The translations under genes and the position numbers were made by a program. DNA of 64,000 bases from DASVBE01 sp963770375 (GTDB taxonomy: Bacteria; Actinomycetota; Actinomycetes; Streptosporangiales; Streptosporangiaceae): the NCBI GenBank assembly GCA_963770375.1, contig CAVYPM010000003.1, positions 12,181-76,180 of the forward strand, read 5' to 3'. Each line of letters begins with the position of its first letter. Within the stretch, counting starts at the first letter, position 1. The notes under the pieces were generated by a model. The model was not told the DNA's origin and did no database searches. It saw only the letters and a program-made list of their open reading frames with translations. Below are positions 1-7,543 of the stretch, in pieces.

Positions 1-1
1 A

Positions 2-304
2 GGCGCCCCCCGCAGTTCACGGACCCGGACTGACCCCGCAGGCCCGCCTCGGCACAGCCAGGTCGACCCGCTGCACCGGGTGGTGGTCAGCTGGGGCGTA
101 GCGGGCCACGCGGACATGCCGCCGGGCGCCACCCGGGTCGAGTTCACCCTCTCCCCCACCAGCGGCGGCACCCGGCTGCACCTGGTCCACCGGGATCTGC
201 CCGCCACCCAGACCGAGATGCACGGCACCGGCTGGGACCACTTTTTCAGCCGCCTGACGATGTCGGTGACCGCGGCCGACCCGCGGTCCCGACCCGTGGC
301 TGAG
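2..304 (+). CDS. SRPBCC/AHSA1-type domain protein, 3' part only
   Basis: The reading frame is open from the window edge, so the start is missing. The translated part (VDPLHRVVVSWG near residue 20, then a strand-rich stretch ending GTGWDHFFSRL) has the C-terminal half pattern of AHSA1/START-like SRPBCC proteins, which in actinomycetes often follow an ArsR regulator. The expected C-terminus falls near 280-304, but there is no in-frame stop: the frame runs on through about 55 low-complexity codons into the SDR gene that starts at 473. Stops lie in another frame at 301-303 and 322-324, so a one-base indel is the simplest explanation; a true fusion is the alternative. The family call is moderate and the end is approximate. 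Confidence 0.55.
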
Positions 305-472
305 GCCGGCTTCAGGCTGCATAACCACCGGCCCCTCGATCGGCGCTGCTCAGGCGGCAAATCCGGCCATCCCGGGCAGGTTACGATGATCGCCACGCAC
401 CCCTGGCGGACCAGTCCGTGGCCCTCCGGGCGGCAGGATCAGCGTCCGGACGCGGACGGGCGGGAGGGCCAG

Positions 473-1291
473 ATGGGGCAGCCGCAACCGGCACGGGTGG
501 CGCTGGTGACCGGGGCGTCGGACGGGATCGGGCGGGCCTGCGCGGACCGCCTGGCCGGGGCGGGGTGGACGGTCACCGGGGCCAGCAGGCGGGGCACCGC
601 GGGCCCGGACTGGACCGGCCTGGTCATGAACGTGGACGACGAGGCCGCGGTGAAAGCCGGCGTCGCCGGCGTCATCGGGGCCCACGGCCGGCTGGACGCG
701 CTGATCGCCGCGGCCGGGTGGGGTGTCGCCGGGGCGGTCGAGCACACCGCGCTGAGCGAGGCCCAGGCCCAGTTCGACACGAACTTCTGGGGCTGCGTCC
801 GGGCGGTCCAGGCCGTCCTTCCCCAGATGCGCGCCCAGGGCAGCGGGCGGATCGTGCTGATCAGCTCGCTCGGCGGGGTGCTGGGCATCCCGTTCCAGGC
901 GTTCTACAGCGCCAGCAAGTTCGCGCTCGAGGGCCTGGCCGAGGCGCTCGCCTACGAGGTCGCGCCGTTCGGCATCGAGGTCACGCTGGTCCAGCCGGGC
1001 AACATCAAGACCGGCTTCACCGCGGCCCGCAAGATGGCCGCCGCGGCCGAGGGCGACAAGGTCTACGGAGCGGCGCTGAAGAAGGCCGTCGGGGTGATGG
1101 AGCGCGACGAGATCAACGGCGCGCCGGCCGACGTGGTCGCCGCCACCGTCGAGCGGGTGCTGGCGGCCCGGCGCCCGCCGCGGCGGGTGTCGTCCGGCAA
1201 GGCCGCCGAGCGGGTCAGCGTGCTGGCCAAGCGCGTGCTGCCGTACCGCGTCTTCGAGGCCGGCGCCAAGGGCAGCCTGGGCGTCGGCTGA
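473..1291 (+). CDS. Short-chain dehydrogenase/reductase (SDR)
   Basis: 272 aa, the usual length for a classical SDR. The Rossmann motif TGASDGIG is at residues 13-20 and the catalytic pair in YSASK is Tyr145/Lys149. The usual NNAG is replaced by AAAGWG. The C-terminal third carries an Arg-rich stretch (AARRPPRRVSSGKAAERV) as in SDRs of the lipid/ketoreductase type. The substrate cannot be read from the sequence. The ATG at 473 is chosen because GGGAGGG lies 5-11 bases upstream and the Rossmann fold begins directly after it. The frame is open upstream and joins the SRPBCC fragment. It converges on the frameshifted sigma factor, with a long hairpin between them. Confidence 0.85.
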   Translation: MGQPQPARVALVTGASDGIGRACADRLAGAGWTVTGASRRGTAGPDWTGLVMNVDDEAAVKAGVAGVIGAHGRLDALIAAAGWGVAGAVEHTALSEAQAQFDTNFWGCVRAVQAVLPQMRAQGSGRIVLISSLGGVLGIPFQAFYSASKFALEGLAEALAYEVAPFGIEVTLVQPGNIKTGFTAARKMAAAAEGDKVYGAALKKAVGVMERDEINGAPADVVAATVERVLAARRPPRRVSSGKAAERVSVLAKRVLPYRVFEAGAKGSLGVG

Positions 1292-1322
1292 CGAGCCCCA
1301 CCCGTCCCACCAGCCCCAAACC

Positions 1323-1381
1323 AAAGCGATCGATGTGACATCGCTTGGACTATAGGTGAGCGATGGCACATCGATCGCTTT
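1323..1381. terminator. Long inverted repeat between convergent genes
   Basis: Two 23-bp arms (1323-1345 and 1359-1381) pair with a single mismatch (1338/1366) around a 13-nt loop. The outer 15 bp (AAAGCGATCGATGTG and its complement) are perfect. It lies between the stops of two convergent genes (1291 and 1412) and begins with A and ends with T on either strand, as expected for a bidirectional terminator. It also contains two copies of a 13-bp near-palindrome, CGATGTGACATCG (1331-1343) and CGATGGCACATCG (1361-1373), which would equally suit a regulator dimer. Terminator is preferred from position. Confidence 0.6.
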
Positions 1382-1411
1382 CCGACGGGACGGCGCCCGT
1401 CTCGCGACGCG

Positions 1412-2378
1412 CTAGTCCCGGCTGGGGCGGCGGGCTACGTCGGATACCGGGCCCAGGTGGCCGAGCTTGTCCGGGTTGACCACCGAGTGGATCGCCTGGA
1501 TCTGGCCGCCGGCGATGTCCAGCCCGGCCACCGCGATCACGCGGCCCTGCGTGTCGTACAGGACGGCGCCCGGCTGGCCGTTGACCCAGGCCAGCCGCAG
1601 CGAGGCGCCGAGGGTCCAGCCGCGGCGGAACAGCCCGGTGAGGAACCGCGCGACCCGCAGCCGCCCGGCCACCGGATGGCCGACGGCCTGCGCCTTGCCG
1701 CCGCCGTCCCCGTGCGCGACCACGTCCGGCGCGAGCAGGCCGAGCAGCGCGTCCATGTCCCCGCCCGCGGCGGCCTCGAAGAACCGCCGGGCGAGTTCCT
1801 CGCCCTCGGCCCGCCGCGCCGGCGCCGACGCCGAAACGAGGTCCCGCCCCTGCCCCCCGGCGGCGATGCGCTGCCGGGCCCGGGTGAAGATCTGGCGGCA
1901 GTTCACCTCGGTCTTGCCGGTGGCACGCGCGATCTCCGGGTAGCCGTACCCGAACACCTCACGCAGCATGAACACCGCCCGCTCCACCGGCGACAGGGCC
2001 TCGAGCAGGACCAGGAACGCCATCGACAGCGAGTCGGCCAGCTCGGCGTGCTCGGCCGGCCCGGCCCCGCCGCCGCCGGCCCACGCCGGGCCCGCCGGCC
2101 GGCACCACGACCGGCTCGGGCAGCCAGTCCCCCACGTACGTCTCCCGGCGCACCCGGGCCGAGCTCAGGTAGTTGATGCCGAGACGGGTCACCGCCGTGG
2201 TCAGGTACGCCTTCTGGTCGGCGACCACGGTGCCGGCGAGACGGGCCCGGGTCAGGCCGAGGAACGCGTCCTGGACGATGTCCTCGGCGTCGCCGACCGA
2301 CCCGGTCATCCCGTAGGCGATGGAGAACAGCAGCGGCCGGTAGCCGGCCGCGCCAGCGTCATCCCCTGACCCAGGCAC
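1412..2378 (-). pseudogene. ECF41-type (SigJ-like) sigma factor with C-terminal SnoaL-like domain, frameshifted
   Basis: The N-terminal part (2378 to about 2090) carries region 2 (RPLLFSIAYGMTGSVGDAED) and the WLPEP motif. The rest (about 2060 to 1412, another frame) carries region 4 (SPVERAVFMLREVFGYGYPE) and a SnoaL-like extension with DGGGK and NPDKL. WLPEP, DGGGR/K and NPDKL are hallmark motifs of ECF41 sigma factors, whose extension modulates activity. The frame changes within the G/C-rich stretch 2045-2095; the corrected product is about 320 aa, normal for the family. The ATG at 2378 lies inside the end of the upstream epimerase gene (20-bp overlap), so the two are translationally coupled. 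The indel is probably a sequence error, since both halves are fully conserved. Regulation is covered at the promoter 3329-3355. Confidence 0.85.
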
Positions 2379-3285
2379 GGAACCCCTCCCGCCAGCTCGG
2401 GTAGCGCGGCTCCCAGCCGAGTTCCTTCCTGGCCTTCTCGTTCGACGAGCCGCGCGCGCTGGTCATCTGGGCGACGATGAACTCCCCGGCGAGCAGCCGG
2501 CCGAGCCAGGCCGGGACCCGCAGCGGCGGCTTCGCGCCGAGCAGGCCGGCCAGGTAGGGCAGCCACTCGGCGGCCGGCGCCGGGTCGCTGTCGGCGACGT
2601 TGTAGACCCCGGGCTCGCCGTGGCTGACCGCCGCCAGGGTGGCCGCCGCGGCGTCGGTGATCTCGATGAACGACCAGATCCCGGTGCCGCCGCCGATGAT
2701 CGGCCACTGCCGCTTGCGCACCGTGTCCAGCAGGATGTCCGAGGCGCCGGGGCCGTAGAAGCTGCCGTAGCGCAGCACGATGCCCTCCGGGGCGACCCGC
2801 GGCACGGTCTCCTCCACGTGCCGGATCGCGGCGAGCGCCAGCCTGGCCCCGGGGACCGGGTCCGTATCGATCGGGTCGTCCTCGGTCTTGACCAGGTTCC
2901 CGGTGCGCGCGTTCGCGCTGACGTAGCTCTGCGCGATGACCCGGCGGGTGCCCGCCTGGGCCGCGGCGGCCAGCAGGTTGTCCGTGCCCTGGGTGCGCAG
3001 CGCGTTCGTGGTGGCGAACACCTTGTCCGGCTGGCGCAGGCTGCGCATGCTGGCCAGCGCGGTCATCTCGTGCACGATCACGTCCGGCGACGCGGCCAGG
3101 ACCCCGGCGATCACCGCGTCGCGGTCCAGGCCGTCGAGGATGACCGGCGCCGCGCCGGCCGCCCGCAGGCCCGCAGCCTTGGCGGGCGTCCTCGTGGTGG
3201 CTGTGACCTCATAACCCTCGGCGACCAGCGCGGGGACCAGGTGCCGTCCCAGTGCCCCGGTGGCCCCGGTGACGAAGACTCGCAT
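2359..3285 (-). CDS. NAD-dependent epimerase/dehydratase-type atypical SDR (ECF41 partner)
   Basis: 308 aa. The N-terminus MRVFVTGATGALGRHL has the glycine-rich NAD(P) motif of extended/atypical SDRs (TGATGALG, residues 6-13), and VLRYGSFYGPG lies mid-protein as in NAD-dependent epimerases. The usual YxxxK catalytic pair is not obvious: the aligned region reads QSYVSANARTG. The start at 3285 has AAAGGAC upstream; a longer in-frame extension reads as low-complexity shadow. The gene overlaps the ECF41 sigma gene by 20 bp. ECF41 genes are known to sit next to carboxymuconolactone decarboxylase, oxidoreductase or epimerase genes (COE), so this is probably the direct sigma target. The substrate is unknown. 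Confidence 0.85.
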   Translation of the reverse strand: MRVFVTGATGALGRHLVPALVAEGYEVTATTRTPAKAAGLRAAGAAPVILDGLDRDAVIAGVLAASPDVIVHEMTALASMRSLRQPDKVFATTNALRTQGTDNLLAAAAQAGTRRVIAQSYVSANARTGNLVKTEDDPIDTDPVPGARLALAAIRHVEETVPRVAPEGIVLRYGSFYGPGASDILLDTVRKRQWPIIGGGTGIWSFIEITDAAAATLAAVSHGEPGVYNVADSDPAPAAEWLPYLAGLLGAKPPLRVPAWLGRLLAGEFIVAQMTSARGSSNEKARKELGWEPRYPSWREGFRAWVRG

Positions 3286-3328
3286 GAACTCTGTCCTTTC
3301 CGGTGCTGCCTTCCCTTCTGCCCTCTGA

Positions 3329-3355
3329 GACAAGGCACTACCCGGAGCTGTGACA
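3329..3355 (-). promoter_or_regulatory. ECF41-type promoter upstream of the epimerase-sigma operon
   Basis: On the minus strand TGTCACA (3355-3349) is followed by a 16-base spacer and TGTC (3332-3329). The published ECF41 consensus is a TGTCACA -35 and a CGTC -10 separated by about 16 bases, so only one position differs. The site lies 44 bases upstream of the epimerase start at 3285, oriented toward the operon that contains the ECF41 gene itself. This fits autoregulation. No other equally good match was noticed in the window by eye. Confidence 0.7.
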
Positions 3356-3362
3356 GCAGCGG

Positions 3363-4727
3363 TCAGGACAGAACGAGCGCCAGCGCGTGCAGGGCCAGGC
3401 CCACCGCGGCGCCCACCACCGTGCCGTTGATGCGGATGTACTGCAGGTCCCGGCCCAGCAGCAGTTCCAGCTGGTTCGAGGTCTCGGCCGCGTCCCACCG
3501 CTCGATGGTCCCGGTGACCAGGCCGGCCAGCTCGTCGTGGAACTGGCCGGCGATGGCCCGGGTCCCGGACTCGATCATGCGCTCCACGCCGTCCTGCAGC
3601 CGCCGGTCCGAGGCCAGCCGCCGGCCCGCCGCGACCAGCGCCCCGGCCAGCCGCCGCCGCAGCTCCGACTCCGGGTCCGCGGCCTGCGCCCGCAGCGCCT
3701 CCCTGGCCTGCTGCCACAGCGACAGCGACCAGTCCCGCAGGACCGCGCTGCCCAGCGCGTCCTGCTTCAGCCGTTCGACACGCTCGCGCAGCTCGGGCGA
3801 GGTCTCGAGCCGGTCAGGCAGGTCCTCGATCCACTGGCCGAACCGGCGCCGGGTGTCGTCGTCGGGGTCGGCCGCCATCGCCGCCAGCCGCTCGCGCAGC
3901 CGGGCGTGCAGCCTGTCGAAGACCCGGCGGTAGGCCAGGTCGGGGACCCACCGCGGCGCCTCCCGCTCGAACTGCTCGCGGAGCTCCGCGTAGTTCTCGA
4001 TGAGGTAGCGGTCGGCCGCGGTCAGGAACATGTCGAACAGCTCGGTGTGATGGCCGCTGGCGATGATCCCGCGCAGCGCCCGCCCGGCCAGCGGCGCCAC
4101 GTCGACCGCCTCGACCACCCGGGTCAGCTCGGCGGCGAGAACCCGCTGCACGTCCTCGTCCTTGAGCGTGCCGGCCACCGCCACCGCCAGGTCGGCGGCC
4201 CGGCCCGCGAACCGGGCCGCGTTGCCCCCGTCGGTCAGCCACGCGGCCAGCCGCGGCACCAGCCCGGCGGACCGGATCCGCTCGGCGAGCACGTCCGCGT
4301 TGAGGAAGTTCTCCTGCACGAACTGGCCGAGCGTGGCGGCGAACTGGTCCTTGCGCTCGACGATCAGCGCGGTGTGCGGGATCGGCAGGCCGAGCGGCCG
4401 GCGGAACAGGGCGGTCACCGCGAACCAGTCGGCCACGCCGCCCACCATCGACGCTTCCGCGCCGGCCTGGACGAAGCCGAGGAACGTCCCGTGGGCGCCG
4501 ACGGCGGTGACCACCACGAAGAGCACCGTGCTCCCGGCGAGCAGCGCGGTGGCCCGGCGGCGCGCCGCGGCGAGCTGGCGTTTCCGCTCGGCCACCGACT
4601 CGCGGGCGAGCGCGGAGACCGGCGCGACGGGCGGGGCCGCCGGCGCGGTTCCCGCCGCCCCGTGCTGGTCTGGTGAGCTGCGGGCCGCTTCTGAGGCATG
4701 TTGCTGGGGCACAGTCTGCATGCTCAC
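3363..4727 (-). CDS. DUF445 family membrane protein
   Basis: 454 aa. The pattern is that of DUF445 (YjiN-like) proteins: an N-terminal membrane segment at about 62-82 (LLAGSTVLFVVVTAVG), the conserved block GAEASMVGGVADWFAVTALFRRPLG, then a long charged, mainly helical domain with ERKDQFAATLGQFVQENFL, and a C-terminal hydrophobic segment from about 435. Function is unknown in the family; it is an inner-membrane protein with a large soluble domain. The start is GTG at 4727, or ATG at 4721 two codons in. It follows 51 bases after the hydrolase gene on the same strand, so P450, hydrolase and DUF445 could be one transcript. Confidence 0.88.
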   Translation of the reverse strand: MSMQTVPQQHASEAARSSPDQHGAAGTAPAAPPVAPVSALARESVAERKRQLAAARRRATALLAGSTVLFVVVTAVGAHGTFLGFVQAGAEASMVGGVADWFAVTALFRRPLGLPIPHTALIVERKDQFAATLGQFVQENFLNADVLAERIRSAGLVPRLAAWLTDGGNAARFAGRAADLAVAVAGTLKDEDVQRVLAAELTRVVEAVDVAPLAGRALRGIIASGHHTELFDMFLTAADRYLIENYAELREQFEREAPRWVPDLAYRRVFDRLHARLRERLAAMAADPDDDTRRRFGQWIEDLPDRLETSPELRERVERLKQDALGSAVLRDWSLSLWQQAREALRAQAADPESELRRRLAGALVAAGRRLASDRRLQDGVERMIESGTRAIAGQFHDELAGLVTGTIERWDAAETSNQLELLLGRDLQYIRINGTVVGAAVGLALHALALVLS

Positions 4728-4778
4728 ATGCCGGGACCCGCGGCGCGCACCGGCCCGGCCGATAAGCGCCCCGCCCGC

Positions 4779-5828
4779 CTAGAGCGACGCCAGGAAGTCC
4801 AGCAGCAGCGCGGTCACCGCGGCCGGCTGCTCCTGCTGGACCCAGTGCCCGGCGCCGGGCACCAGGTACCGCCCGCGCAGCCCGGGGCAGACCCGGCCGA
4901 GGTTCTCGAGCACGCCGGGCACCTGGTAGGTCCCCCAGTCGGCCTCCCCCGCGAGGTAGGCGGCGGGCACGTCGATCGTCCGGCCCGCGAACAGCCGCAG
5001 GTCCGCGGCGGCCAGCCCGCTGGTCGCGCACCTGTACCACTGCAGGCCGCCCTGGAACCCGGTGCGCGCGAACTCGGCGCAGTACACGCCGAGCTCGGCC
5101 TCGGTCAGCCACGGGCACGCCGCCGCCTGCGCCGCCGGGGGCAGGTACGGCGCCACGGCCTGCGGCATCGTCGCCCCGCCGGGCATCACGTAGTAGCTGG
5201 GCAAGCGGGCCAGCTCACCGGGGTTAAAGGCGTTTAAGGGATACGGTTTGTTGCCCGGCCAGTCGCCGCTCTTGACATGGAAGTAGGCGCGGAGGAAGTC
5301 ATGCAGGCCTTGCGGGGGGCCGAGCATGTCCGCCGCGGCCCGCCGGGTCGAGTAGTACTCCTGGTAGTGCTGGCGCGGCGGCGTGAGCCGGCCGAGAGCG
5401 GCGTAGACGTCCTCGGCCGGCCGGGGCGCGGGCGCGGGGCCGGCCGGGGGCGGCCCGGCGAACGGCGCGCTCATCATGACCACCGCGGTGAAGATGTCCG
5501 GCCGGATCAGGGCGCAATGAGCCGCCACGGGTGAGCCGAAGTCGTGGCCGACGACCGCGGTGACGGAACCGTAATCCATCGAAAAGATCAGGCTGAGAAG
5601 GTCCTGCATGAGGCTGAGCGGCCGGAACGAGGCGAGGTCCCCGTCATAGGCCGGGTCCCAGCCGGTCGTGCGGCCGAAGCCGCGCTGGTCCGGCGCGACC
5701 ACGCGGAACCCGGCCGCGGCCAGGGCCGGCATGACCTTGCGCCAGGACCAGGCGAGCTCGGGGAACCCGTGCAGGAGCAGGACGAGAGGCCGGCCGGGCT
5801 CGTCGAAGCCTGCCTCCAGCACGTGCAT
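4779..5828 (-). CDS. Alpha/beta-hydrolase, soluble epoxide hydrolase-like
   Basis: About 349 aa from the first ATG. Motifs in order: HGFPE (oxyanion-hole loop), PDQRGFGRT, the nucleophile elbow VGHDFGS with Asp as nucleophile, and a C-terminal GAGHWVQQEQP with the catalytic His. This order, with Asp rather than Ser and HGFPE, is typical of epoxide hydrolases. The only ATG (5828) cuts into the conserved VNGLxMHV strand; the frame stays open up to the P450 stop at 5900, with no ATG/GTG/TTG between. The true start may therefore be a rare codon near the P450 stop, or there is a small indel. Epoxide hydrolase plus P450 would give an epoxidation/hydrolysis pair, but the substrate is unknown. Confidence 0.82.
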   Translation of the reverse strand: MHVLEAGFDEPGRPLVLLLHGFPELAWSWRKVMPALAAAGFRVVAPDQRGFGRTTGWDPAYDGDLASFRPLSLMQDLLSLIFSMDYGSVTAVVGHDFGSPVAAHCALIRPDIFTAVVMMSAPFAGPPPAGPAPAPRPAEDVYAALGRLTPPRQHYQEYYSTRRAAADMLGPPQGLHDFLRAYFHVKSGDWPGNKPYPLNAFNPGELARLPSYYVMPGGATMPQAVAPYLPPAAQAAACPWLTEAELGVYCAEFARTGFQGGLQWYRCATSGLAAADLRLFAGRTIDVPAAYLAGEADWGTYQVPGVLENLGRVCPGLRGRYLVPGAGHWVQQEQPAAVTALLLDFLASL

Positions 5829-5899
5829 CGCCAGCCCGTTGACCCCGGGGACGAGCCGGGACCGGACTCCCGGCGGCAGCAGGTGCCCGGGAAAGCCGG

Positions 5900-7144
5900 T
5901 CAGGCGCTGAACTGGCAGGGCAGGTGCTTGATGCCGTTGACGAAGCTGGACAGCAGCCGGTCCGGCTCGCCGGCCGTGATGTCCGGCACCCGGGTGAGCA
6001 GCTCGCGCAGCATGACCGTGATCTCGCGGCGGGCCAGGTGCGCGCCCAGGCAGAAGTGCGGCCCGGCCGCGCCGAAGCCGACCTGCGGGTTCGGCGAGCG
6101 CAGGATGTCGAACCGGTCGGGGTCGGGGAACACCGACTCGTCCCGGTTCGCCGAGTAGTAGCACAGCATGAACTTGTCGCCCTCGCGGTACTCCTGCCCG
6201 TTCATCGTGTAGTCCCGGGTCAGCGTGCGCCGCATGAACAGGACCGGCGAGGAGTAGCGGACGACTTCCTCGACCGCGCCGGCGATCCGGCCCTCGAAGT
6301 CCTCCAGCAGCAGCGCGCGCTGCTCGGGGAACTCGGTGAACAGCATGAGCGCGTGGGACAGCGCGTTGCGGGTGGTCTCGTTGCCCGCCACGACCAGCAG
6401 GATGAAGAACGAGGCGAGCTCCTGGCTGGTCAGCTGCTCGCCGTCGATGTTCGCGCTGGCCAGCAGGGAGATCAGGTCCTCGCCGGGCGTCTGCGCGCGG
6501 GCCGCGGCCAGGCTGGTGACCAGGTCAGTGAGCTCCTGCGCGGCGCCGAGCAGCTGGCCGACCGCCTGGTCCGGGTTCTCGCTGATGAACTCCGGGTCGG
6601 ACCCGGACAGGATGATGTTGCTGTTGGCCAGCACCATGTCGTACTTGTCGTCCGGGATGCCGGCCATGTCGCAGATGATCTTCAGCGGCAGCCGGGCCGC
6701 GACCTGCGACACGAAGTCGCCGGGGCCGGCCGCCAGCAGGCCGTCCACCACACTGGCCGCCGCCTGGCGCGCGTCCTCCTCGAACTGGGTGACCATCCGC
6801 CGGCTGAACGCGCGGGAGACGATCCGGCGCAGCCGGGCGTGCCGCGGGTTGTCCATGTTGATCATCGAGCCGAAGTACTCGTTGAACTCGGCGGGCAGGT
6901 CCGCGATGCTCGTCGCGCCCTGCCCGGAGCAGAACACCTCCGTGTTCTTGCTCGCCTCGACCACGTCGGCGTAGCTGACCAGGGCGTAGTAGCCCCGGGG
7001 GTTCACCGCGAACGGCGCCTCGGGCTCGGTGAAGAACTGCGGCCGCCCCTGGGCACGCAGGACGGCGAACGCCGCGGCGCGCTCGGGGAGCGGCAGGCCC
7101 CAGAACTCAATGGCCGACAGGTCAATCCCGGCAACAGTCATCAC
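5900..7144 (-). CDS. Cytochrome P450, CYP124-like
   Basis: 414 aa, full length. The I-helix oxygen-binding motif VVAGNETTRN, the ExxR motif EEVVR, and the heme loop FGAAGPHFCLGAHLARRE with Cys365 as the iron ligand are all present. The heme loop and the tail (FVNGIKHLPC) resemble mycobacterial CYP124, a methyl-branched lipid omega-hydroxylase, more than CYP125 or CYP142. This subfamily call is from memory of the motifs. A ferredoxin or reductase is not encoded nearby. The start is one of two adjacent ATGs (7144 or 7141), with GGAAGG upstream. A KstR-like box lies just upstream at 7160-7171, and the gene is divergent from the 69-aa protein gene. Confidence 0.9.
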   Translation of the reverse strand: MMTVAGIDLSAIEFWGLPLPERAAAFAVLRAQGRPQFFTEPEAPFAVNPRGYYALVSYADVVEASKNTEVFCSGQGATSIADLPAEFNEYFGSMINMDNPRHARLRRIVSRAFSRRMVTQFEEDARQAAASVVDGLLAAGPGDFVSQVAARLPLKIICDMAGIPDDKYDMVLANSNIILSGSDPEFISENPDQAVGQLLGAAQELTDLVTSLAAARAQTPGEDLISLLASANIDGEQLTSQELASFFILLVVAGNETTRNALSHALMLFTEFPEQRALLLEDFEGRIAGAVEEVVRYSSPVLFMRRTLTRDYTMNGQEYREGDKFMLCYYSANRDESVFPDPDRFDILRSPNPQVGFGAAGPHFCLGAHLARREITVMLRELLTRVPDITAGEPDRLLSSFVNGIKHLPCQFSA

Positions 7145-7159
7145 CAGAAGCCTTCCGCG

Positions 7160-7171
7160 AGAACGTGTTCT
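7160..7171. promoter_or_regulatory. AGAACGTGTTCT palindrome, KstR-like box
   Basis: AGAAC-GT-GTTCT is a 12-bp palindrome with a 2-base centre, 16 bases upstream of the P450 start. The core AACnnGTT matches the centre of the KstR operator (TnnAACnnGTTnnA); the outer T and A are not matched. KstR controls sterol and lipid catabolism genes, including P450s, in related actinomycetes. The assignment is an inference from the core match plus the gene downstream. Confidence 0.45.
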
Positions 7172-7220
7172 TACCTCATCATGACGCCCGGCCCGGTGAC
7201 TAGCCTGCGCCCGGCGCGGG

Positions 7221-7252
7221 TAGTCCGGAGCGCTGATAGTCCGGAGCGCTGA
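7221..7252. repeat. Perfect 16-bp tandem repeat in a divergent promoter region
   Basis: TAGTCCGGAGCGCTGA occurs twice head-to-tail (7221-7236, 7237-7252) between the divergent P450 gene and the 69-aa gene. Each unit contains the dyad AGCGCT. It ends 27 bases before the ATG at 7280. It could be a regulator-binding tandem or a recent duplication. Confidence 0.6.
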
Positions 7253-7279
7253 CCGCAGTGTCCGCGTAAGGAGGTCGTC

Positions 7280-7489
7280 ATGGCCATCAAGTCAGAGCGG
7301 GCAGTGCCGCACGAGAAGCTCGACCGGGAAAGCGATGCCGTGCACGCGTGGCGGGTCCGCCGCCTGATCGGCCTCGGCGTGGCCTGGGCGGCCGCCGAGG
7401 CGGCCGCGGACCGGGTCGACTGGCACGAGGTCGCCAGGCTGGTCAAGCGGGGCTGCCCGGCCTCGCTCGCGCTCGCGATCGTCCAGTGA
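7280..7489 (+). CDS. 69-aa conserved hypothetical protein
   Basis: MAIKSERAVPHEKLDRESDA at the start is followed by a helical stretch (HAWRVRRLIGLGVAWAAAEA, then DRVDWHEVARLVKRGCP). Small proteins with the HxWRVRRLxxLG...DWHxxARLVxRGCP pattern are frequent in actinomycetes; no function is known to me. A near-perfect Shine-Dalgarno AAGGAGG lies 7 bases before the ATG, so it is surely translated. Its stop overlaps a GTG (7486-7488, GTGA) that may be the true start of the lipoprotein hydrolase, suggesting coupling. Confidence 0.75.
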   Translation: MAIKSERAVPHEKLDRESDAVHAWRVRRLIGLGVAWAAAEAAADRVDWHEVARLVKRGCPASLALAIVQ

Positions 7490-7543
7490 CCCGGCCCGGC
7501 CGGGCCGCCGCCGGCGGCCGGGTCCCCGTGCTGGCAGGCTGCC

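Noticed and set aside
1323..1381. The hairpin as a tRNA or small structured RNA
   Set aside because: A single long stem with a small loop, no cloverleaf and a position between convergent stops; a terminator fits better.
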